Positions 55,901-64,000 of a stretch of 64,000 nt of DNA are shown here, piece after piece. Position 1 is the stretch's first letter; the number at the start of each line of letters is the position of its first letter. The notes beneath the pieces were generated by a model that saw only the letters and a list, made by a program, of their open reading frames with translations, made no database searches and was not told where the DNA came from. The position numbers were made by a program, and so were the translations under genes. Origin of the DNA: Telmatactis stephensoni. Taxonomy: Eukaryota > Cnidaria > Anthozoa > Actiniaria > Isophelliidae. Location of the stretch: assembly GCA_029948255.1 (NCBI GenBank), contig JALIZF010001542.1:124001-188000 (forward strand), written 5' to 3'.

Positions 55901-58019
55901 AAAAGAGAAATTAACGGATGAGATCAGCTGATTTATACGGGCAGGTTTTTTAGCCACATCAATCACTTGACTCTTAAACTATTGCGGTGTCGGTGTTTCG
56001 TTGACTTTTCGTGCGGTGATGCGGTGATTTCGAATTTGTTTTGCGGTGTTGCGGTGTTGGATACCCTCCAATGTCCGCCTCTTTAATAATAGTGTCTTTC
56101 GCTCTTCGGACTCTCGTTAGAGCTGATTGTTTTCGAGTAGCGTTTTTGGTAAGTTTGATTGTCATAAATTATCATGAGAAACAGAATATTATTTATTCGT
56201 GGCAGGAGTAATCAATGTCACGAACTATGTATTGACGTTTCTCGGTTTCATAGTTTTTATATATTTTATATTAAGATTTTAGGTTTTCTGTTTATTTTAT
56301 ATTTATGCTAGGACCCTTCTGTAAATCACCTTTACCGGTGAAGTTGGTATCCTCATTAAACATTATTAAACATTTTTTTCTAGCTCTCAAAATTGCAGAA
56401 ATTTCTTAGGTTATATTATTAACAAATAATAGCATGGTTTGTAGTGCGGCTCGTGAAATTTTCAGTTGTTTAACAAATTTATATCACTCGTGGTATTTAT
56501 GCCAAATATCACTACAAACCATGCTATTACCTATACAAATTTCTGTTTCAATTTCTGTGATGACCTCATATAACTTCCTTAGTTACTTGAACAAATGATT
56601 TTTTTTCCGATCACGTTGCAAGAAAAACTCAAACAATTCCTCTAAAAGTTTAGAAAACCGATACTCAGACTTCATAAAACTCCGCTTTTTTGGGCTCGTT
56701 TATATCGAAACTCGAACTCGAACTCATTTCCATTCGATCATGTTTTGCACTCAGGAATTACGGTCCAAACCTTGACTACAATCTTGAACATAACTGATAT
56801 CTTGGACATAACTGGTTGAGACAGTGCTGGTTTTTGCAGAGACCATGATCTCAACTCGTTGTCGTCACCACAAAGATCAAAAACATTGCCACCCCCGTAA
56901 TTCCCCCCTTCTCAATGTTTCCAAGGGTTGCCCATTCAGCAGACCTGATTTTGAGTTAACAACAACATTGAGGTAAGAGGGGATAGGGAGTGAGGAGGAT
57001 TGCTTTCGAATTCGACCTCAAGCTAATTGTGAGCAAAATGTTGAATGATTGTCTCAAGGGTTTTGTCCAAGATTGCATGTAGCTATTTCGACCATTTTGT
57101 TATAAAGCTTCCCACTTGCTATCATAATTTTGTATGATGAAAATAAAATAAGTCAAAAAAGGTTGTCCCCAAATCAAGAAAATAAATATTACTGTAGGGC
57201 CGTTGTCTCACTTGCGCAAGGAAAAATCCAGCAATTATGCATGCCAGGATATTACTGCTGAATCTGAATCTGCTAAGGTGTTGCTTGTGTTTATGTTTGT
57301 TTGTGGCTAATAAAGCTCTCCTTCCTCTTTAATATTGAAGTTTTACACGGGAACTACTGGATCCGCCTCAAGTTCGAAACCCGTACTCTTTTATATCACA
57401 TTTTTGAAAGAAGAAAATGTACCTTTTATATATTAAAAAGCACAACATCAACTCAAAATCTGCATAGGCTCCAGGTGGGAACCGCGAGCAGGACCTTCCG
57501 ATTATCTACTAGACGTATGCTGTAATAATAACTTCATTTAAAGAGGGTAGACACACAACAGTTACAATATAAAATTGTACTGATAACCTAGTGGCTCTTC
57601 CACTGCATGAGTTGCTGGAAACTCGTATGATTATTTGTCTGAGTGTGAGTGTCAGGGTAAAGTGTCAGATTTTGTGTAGTTGACGTGTTTTTTTTAACGT
57701 GGAGTTATTACTTCTGTATTATACATGTGTATAATTTAACAGCTTTTCTCATCGCCTTTCTAAGCAAATGGTCCCCTCAGTCGGTTTTAAAGACGTTTTA
57801 AATTTCCTATGCTCAACGCGTGAAATCTCTAAGACTAGACTGCATTAAATTCGAGAAATATCAAAAAAGGTACCATTAATTCTATACTTCTACGCGTGAA
57901 AATGATACCCCTTTCGTAAGCCTCCGATGTTGTGAAAAGGCAATCCCTTTCGGGTCGTGCAGCTTCTATAGTTCATCATACGGAGCACCCTCCTCTTCCA
58001 GTGAGCAAAGCTAAGTTTG
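52990..58019. other. Repeat-rich region upstream of receptor B
   Basis: Expected to hold the missing signal-peptide exon and promoter of receptor B, but no phase-1 hydrophobic exon was found. Contains the repeat 53255-53440, the inverted repeat 54524-55022 and a degenerate tRNA-like sequence near 55115-55190. No other gene supported. Confidence 0.5.
54524..55022. repeat. Dispersed repeat, copy 2
   Basis: Reverse-complement copy of 45303-45870, about 9 kb away, upstream of receptor B. Confidence 0.8.
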
Positions 58020-59582
58020 TCAGTGTCTAAACGGCAGGGTACAATTCCAGGCATATCGCACCAAGGAGTGCTCGTGCAAATTGTACTTGTTTCGTACCAC
58101 ACCAAACAAATATTCTGTAAAATATATCATTGTCAGAATCGAGATAATTGTGTTGACCACCAAATGGTAACGCCACTTTTTCTTCCAAACTCTAATGACC
58201 GCAAAATTCATGTAGTGCGTTTGAATGACCACAGAAAAAGTATTGAACACCAGATCGATCACCAAACCTGTGCCCGCTCGTGTGAAGAAGTCCCAAACAA
58301 CTTGGTAGTCAGTATAAGGAGCTTTAACATCGCTATACATAAAATGGTATAACTGGATAAACCCGAGTGCTGTTACCAAGCCTGTTGCCTCTAGCAGCAT
58401 TATTTGAATGCTTACGTCGGCCATGAAGCGCCGACTTCTTGGGGATCTGTACTTTGCTGTTGGCCTTCTTCGACACCTTATCAACTTGTAAAATACCTCC
58501 CAAATGTGGTCCCTCATTGTAATTGTCAACCTTTCAAGTAGGTCTACAAAAGCATGACCTATACCTAGCGCCACAAAGAGATCAAAACTCGTCAACTCTG
58601 CCTGCATAATACGGAAAACGATGGCTGTAGAGCCGTAGAGGACGCCCACAAACACGTGTGCTGTACCCGGGTGTATTTCCTTGATCTTCTGAGCAGCGAG
58701 ACGAGACACCACTTTTGGGAAAGCTGTCAACAACGGGCAAAAGGCTGCCACTATAACTTTGGTGTTTTCATCTTGTTTGTTATACCATGGTAGAAGCTTG
58801 TAAACCACGAAGATGTTAGCAGACATTCCGAGGATAAATTGCACAGAGAAACTGAAGGCAAGTTTAAGAACCTTTTTCCAGCCATGAGGTCGAGGCTTGA
58901 AATGACGAGCAAGAATGAGGCTGTTTATTATAACCATTGAGACAAAGAGAGCATTCAGAGGGAACGACATCCACCAGATCTTGTAAATACCATACAGCTG
59001 GAAATACAATCGATAAGACATGTCAACAAACGCAGCCAAGAGATTGAGTGTCAGCAAGTTCAATTCTTTCAAAATCGACCAAGGAAATACAGTCGAGAGT
59101 AGAAGGTAGTCCCACATTTCGATAATGAAGCCTTCGACTGCCTGCCCTGTGACTCGAACTGCTCCTACAGCATGTGGCATTTTATTCCTGTCGGCAGTTT
59201 CTCCGTAGCATAAATCGGCTGAATTGAAGTCCAGAAAAGCCACCAATATGGCGAGCACTCCAAGTGCCGTTCCAGGCACGGTTTGAATCAGAAACACGTA
59301 CTTGAAGGAATTCCAGATTGATGTCTTGAGTTTTGGGCGGTTTTTCTTCCAAGCTTTGGGATCTTCTTCCTCGTTAGAAGGAGGATCGTACTCTCTGAAT
59401 ATAGCATCATCAGGGTCAAATTTAGTGAAATCTTGCAGTTTTTCTTCAATAGCTACTAATAAAGTTTCTTCATCGGCAGACCGTTGTTGTCCTGGACTTC
59501 TGAAAGGGGTGTTTTCCACAATCGCAACTCCAGTGCAATTTTCAATCAAGAAAGCTATAAGGCCCACGATTTCTTCAATCAT
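58020..59582 (-). CDS. Multi-pass membrane protein, 520 aa, intronless, family not recognised
   Basis: A single open frame from an ATG with A at -3 to a stop. I do not recognise the family. The first 90 or so residues are hydrophilic and acidic in part (PPSNEEEDP near 67-75). About ten hydrophobic segments follow: near 94-118, 150-190 (possibly two), 204-225, 238-262, 274-290, 307-325, 333-350, 391-412, 428-455 and 473-496. Basic loops lie between them (RCRRRPTAKYRSPRSRR near 369-385; RVWKKKWR near 464-471). There is no signal peptide, ATP-binding motif or pore signature that I can name. It lacks introns while the three other genes here are split, so a retrocopy or a single-exon lineage-specific family is possible. 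Its promoter side is the repeat-rich 59.6-64 kb region. Coding status is strongly supported by length and composition. Confidence 0.85.
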   Translation of the reverse strand: MIEEIVGLIAFLIENCTGVAIVENTPFRSPGQQRSADEETLLVAIEEKLQDFTKFDPDDAIFREYDPPSNEEEDPKAWKKNRPKLKTSIWNSFKYVFLIQTVPGTALGVLAILVAFLDFNSADLCYGETADRNKMPHAVGAVRVTGQAVEGFIIEMWDYLLLSTVFPWSILKELNLLTLNLLAAFVDMSYRLYFQLYGIYKIWWMSFPLNALFVSMVIINSLILARHFKPRPHGWKKVLKLAFSFSVQFILGMSANIFVVYKLLPWYNKQDENTKVIVAAFCPLLTAFPKVVSRLAAQKIKEIHPGTAHVFVGVLYGSTAIVFRIMQAELTSFDLFVALGIGHAFVDLLERLTITMRDHIWEVFYKLIRCRRRPTAKYRSPRSRRFMADVSIQIMLLEATGLVTALGFIQLYHFMYSDVKAPYTDYQVVWDFFTRAGTGLVIDLVFNTFSVVIQTHYMNFAVIRVWKKKWRYHLVVNTIISILTMIYFTEYLFGVVRNKYNLHEHSLVRYAWNCTLPFRH

Positions 59583-62500
59583 TTTGTCTATACTTTCATT
59601 TCCAACGTTGCTGAAAGGACTTCACATTCAAAGATCTATATATTGATGTGACGGCGTCAACTGGATTTCCTACTAGGCTTAGGTACAAAATTCGGGATTT
59701 TTTTTGAGAATATTAAACACCAAAAAGAATATTAGAAAATCTCTGGAATTTTAGACAGTGAGTAAAATTTGGCAGCCAGTTTTAGAGAGATGTACATGTT
59801 AGCTTCCAGGTGACTTTGACAACAAAAACTTGGCCAATCTCGAACCCAGCGCTTGCGCCTCTTGGTCAGTACCGAGGAACGAAAGGCTTTAGGGAATGGA
59901 TTTTTTCTTGAATTCTGATTGGTCAATTATGACAATAGAAAACAACTGCGGTCAGTAACACAGGAGGCCAATAACATTTAATTTGGTTTGATTTGATTTC
60001 ACTTCATTTTACTTCATTTTTAACTTATAAACAATAAAACTAAACATGGCATGACATCAGTAGTCAATTGTTGTGGACATAACATATTATGAAGATATAG
60101 TGTACAAGTTACATACAACAATTAACTTGATATTTTATAGTTGTTTTTCCATTCGCAATGTAAACAAATTTAACATAATTTTCTTCCATTTTTATAGCCA
60201 TGACTATTTCTGAACAATCTGAGAAATTGCTGTTTCAGCTTGAATTGTTTACTGAGTCTTTGGCTTTTCCCCTATTTTGGCGATTCCCCAGAGCTTTAGT
60301 TAGTCGGCGTCCCGTCCGCTGACCAGAAGCCGACAAAACTCTGGGCTCGATATTATTGGAAAGGTCGCGAAAGCGGTTATTTTGTGTTACCGCTGACTAA
60401 CTTGAGGCAGTAGTGTCTTCCTCCTGGGGCACTTAAGACAAGAGCTAAATCTTCTTAGAAATACCATGGTATCTATGCCTAAAACGTGCAAATCTTTTGT
60501 ACCATTCTACCATGAGCCTGCCGCACTGTACAGTAAATCAGAGATGAAACTATGAAACTGGTAAATGGCGACGGATTTCGATCAATACGGTTCGATTCAA
60601 AGTCTTCAAATCGCTCTTGTCAGTTACAAAGTCGGGCAAAAACAAAAGTAGACCAAAAGTCAATGTATTGTTCAAAGATGAAACTACGAAAACTCGTAAA
60701 TGGCGATGGATTCAATTCAATCAATATGGCTCGATCTAAAGTTAACAGATCATTTTATGTATATATTTACAGTGATATTGCAACTGGATGCTTCATTCAT
60801 GGTAATGATCTACCATGCACCTTGGAGGAAACTACTAGAATGAGATTACTTTGAATGTTGAATCTCAAATTGAAACACCTTCCCCAGTAATACTTATTCA
60901 TATCAAGCTTATGGTTGCCTTAAGGTCCCCAACAATCGCCTTATTTGGAAGTCTTTTGTTTTGAGTTAATCACCAGCCGAATATGCAAATTCGTTATCGG
61001 TTTGTCGTCGTGAAGTGACAATTATTTCCCGTGGGAGGGATAGTAAAGATGCAAAGCACAGTAGATGAATTGAAGGGGGGATGAGTGAGTAAATTTTTGA
61101 ATCACTCGTGGGGACTCGTGTCAGTAGCATTTCGCTGACCAATTCACACTTTTTGTTCGCATGTTTATTTACTCGAAAAGTTTTACAAACATAGTTGATC
61201 ACTGAAAAGGTTATTTCTCACTCAGATTTTAGATCATCCACAGTTTAAATTGTGATTGTAATTTCATCGATTCTGCTGTAATTGCAACCAAAACACTGGC
61301 CGGTAAACTTATCGATTTATCTCTAACTCTGTGCGGGATATGGTTTATTTTCCGCCGAACAAGCGATCAGTCTCAACCTGGAATGCTGAATACAGATATT
61401 ATAATAAATCTTTGATTTATTCTAGTTTGTAACAAAATTGTCAAACAGCTTGTGATGCGCAGACTAATTCCGCCAGCTTCCGAAATCACATGTTACAATG
61501 ATGTTGGCACGGCAACCGGACGCAAAACAAAACAAAACAAAGCAAAACTGTTAGCAGTTATTATTATTATGATCTTGACACTCACGAAATAGTCATTTTA
61601 CAAATCACTTATAAAAGCCTGAATTAACTGAAAACATATCATGTTATAGCGCCTTTGAAAACAGCACTCCAAAGGCTTTTCAATTTTGTAAACCCAAATT
61701 TATATCGTCTCACAATTTGAATACCATGTAAATAAATTCAAGTTTGTTTTGTTTCTGAGTGTAGAAAGCTGAGATTTTACAAATTCCGGCCTTTACATAT
61801 TTGCTTGACGAAATTCAAAAAGCATGGTTTAGGCTTGCGCAAGTTTTCGAGGTCGCATAATTAAGAAAGGCGCCGTAAAGATTCAAACATTAACATTCTT
61901 TTACAAAGCGTGTTTTATTTGAGTCGAGGTGAAAGATAAGAAATCGACCTAAAAAGGTTTTCAACGATTGTGAAGTTGCATTCACGGCTCATTAGCATCT
62001 AAAGTAAACCTCAAATGAAATCTTTAATCTCTAAATGAACTGAAATGCATATTATTTGAAATTCAAGTATACACATTCTCTTAACGAACATTTAAGAAGA
62101 TGGGGTAAAAGATCAAAAATCAGCGTGACGAACTTGTTGTTTAGAGTTTCCGGCATCACAAACTTGTTGTTTAGAGAGTTTCCGGCATCACAAGATATTT
62201 TAAACAAGCCCCTTGAGTTCTAGATCTGTGAATGAAATCAAACTTATTGATTGTTAAAGCCACAACTTCATGAACTATTTTCAGAAAGAAGTTCAAAACG
62301 TGGTAAAAAGCTTTGACACGGCAAGCAAGCACTCCAGATTCGTCTTGAAATAAACAAACTAAAATCACGTTGAAGGTTGAAACCGAAAACTTTTGTGACT
62401 GGACGCAACATCCATTAGACAAGTCTGCTGATGATTTTATTCTTTAGCTGCCAACTTCGACGATTCAAACATTTACTAAGTCCAGTGGGGACGGGGATTA

Positions 62501-62719
62501 TTGGTCTCCGGCGTCTGAGGCAAAATTTACTTAGCCACCAGTACTGGGGATTATTTTGTTTTCATTGCCTGACCACGAGCAACATACGGTGAGTCGACGG
62601 GTGACCGCCGAACGTGTGTCGAACCTAAAGCTCTTGAAGCGTGAAAAAATCTATTGTTTTCCTTAAGGCAACCAGAACAATAGAATAAGCTTGATATGTT
62701 CGCAAAGGTTACGCAGACT

Positions 62720-63935
62720 CTAAGACAGTGTGATTGTCATGGCGCGGTACGGAAGTGAAAAAGACACATATCTTGTTCCGTTCTGCCACTTTGAATATAA
62801 CTTCTAGAATGGAATGTTGATTTAATTCCCAAGTTGAAATAAACTTCCCAGTAACGGTTATTTTCAAATGTTATGCAGACTGTAATTAAGACAGTTTGAT
62901 GGTCATTGTGCGGCATGGAAGTGATATAAGGAACACATATCTGGTTCCCATCTACCACCTTAAATAAAACTACTAGAATGTGACTAGTGCGAATGTCGAT
63001 TCTCAAATTGATCTCCCAGTAGAGATTAAAGTTCATATGAGTCAAATGAGTCAATGAGTCATGAGTCATGAGTCAATAATGAGTCAATGAGTCAAATATG
63101 AAAAATTGTCCATATATGAAAAATTGTCAATATTTCTTATTCTAGTTGTCAGAATACAACATCTTTGGTCGTTTCACCTCACCGCGCTGACCAGTATAAG
63201 CCACAATTGGGAGCTTAAGATTTTAGAATGAAGACAATGTTTTCACACTGAGTTGTTGGTGTTGATTTGAATTCCTGTACATACAGTTACGTTCAAACTT
63301 TAATATCTCATTCTTTGTATACGACCACAAATCATCACTGAAAACACGCATAAGGGATCTTTGAAACTAAAGCTCTCTGCTGAGAGAGAACGAAGACAGT
63401 GAGGACATGAGCAAACCACTGACATTGATCACAACAACAGGACCAATTAAGACTGATGGCGCAACAGAATTTCAGACTGAATACATCTGGATGAAACCCA
63501 TATAGGTGATATAGGTTGAGTACTATACAGAATAGGACGGGAATTACAGAAATCTCACACAGTCCCTAATTAAGTCTTGAAGAAACGGTCTGTTTAGTGA
63601 AAACACCGACGCTTGGTCCGAAAGCCATAATAATGGAGCTAAAAAATGGTCGGGTAAACGTGAAACGACCCAAGATGTTGTATTCTGACAACTAGAATAA
63701 GAAATATTGACAATTTTTCATATATGAACAATTTTTCATATTTGACTCATTGACTCATTGACTCATTGACTCATGACTCATGACTCATTGACTCATTTGA
63801 CTCATAAAACATGCTTTCTCCTCCCAGTAAAACTTAGTCGCAAAGGTTATGCAGACTCTAAAACAGTTTGACTGTCAATTGCGCGGCATGGAAGTGAAAG
63901 GGACACGTATCTTCTTCCTTGAATAATGTTCAGAA
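62720..63935. repeat. Repeated unit TGCGCGGCATGGAAGTGA, three copies
   Basis: Copies at about 62735, 62900 and 63877 share CGCAAAGGTTAYGCAGACTC, GACACRTATCTTSTTCC and CTAGAATG…GTTGAAATNNNCTTCCCAGTA blocks; a partial copy lies near 60836. Confidence 0.75.
63036..63806. mobile_element. Hairpin element with arms of about 147 bp, ends (TGAGTCAA)n
   Basis: Arms 63036-63181 and 63660-63806 are inverted: ATGAGTCAAATGAGTCAATG, then TATGAAAAATTGTCAATATT, then GTTGTCAGAATACAACATCT. It is inserted inside the unit array of 62720-63935. Confidence 0.85.
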
Positions 63936-64000
63936 TGGGACTTAAGTTTGAATGCTGAATCTCAGGTTGAAATGACCTTTTTCCAGTACAACTGTTCTTT

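Larger units (their letters stand above)
59583..64000. other. Repeat-rich region upstream of the multi-pass gene
   Basis: No gene supported. Holds a roughly 60-bp direct duplication (60542-60602 and 60677-60742, GATGAAACTA…GTAAATGGCGA), an inverted pair (TCAAGCTTATGGTTGCCTTA near 60900, diverged inverse near 62660-62700), and the units described next. Confidence 0.5.

Overview
This window looks like intron-rich, AT-rich nuclear DNA from an invertebrate animal, most likely a cnidarian and probably an anthozoan. That placement is an inference. It rests on GT-AG split genes, Ig-superfamily receptors with a SEA module, and a very heavy load of short inverted-repeat transposons. I see no bacterial operons, CRISPR arrays or viral genes.

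Layout. (1) 257-8600, plus strand: a complete 12-exon N-acetylneuraminate lyase gene (NPL, 306 aa). (2) 8.7-11.7 kb: intergenic DNA with repeats. (3) 11752-37420, plus strand: a complete 12-exon receptor gene encoding signal peptide, Cys-less V-like domain, three Ig domains, a Cys-rich domain, a SEA domain split over three exons, a Thr/Pro stalk, a transmembrane helix and a short basic tail (689 aa). Its introns carry many hairpin transposons, a transposase pseudogene and a satellite made from the end of an Ig exon. (4) 39839-52763, minus strand: a second receptor with the same ectodomain plan plus one more Ig domain, facing the first tail to tail. Its 122-residue cytoplasmic tail has one ITIM-like motif and two ITAM-spaced tyrosine pairs. 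The first (signal peptide) exon was not found. (5) 53-58 kb: repeats. (6) 58020-59582, minus strand: an intronless 520-aa multi-pass membrane protein of unknown family. (7) 59.6-64 kb: repeats, including a hairpin with arms of about 147 bp.

How the genes may work together. The two receptors look like an invertebrate version of 'paired receptors'. Their outermost domains are about 87% identical by eye, identity falls toward the membrane, and the transmembrane and tail exons are unrelated. One tail carries tandem Tyr motifs of the kind read by SH2 proteins; the other has none. I infer an allorecognition, immune or adhesion role. A further copy of the ITAM-like segment lies just past the stop codon of the signalling receptor, in another frame, so tail length may vary between alleles. 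NPL (sialic acid breakdown) and the multi-pass protein show no clear functional link to the receptors.

All exon junctions were worked out by hand from splice signals, phase continuity and comparison of the two receptor copies. No transcript data were available.
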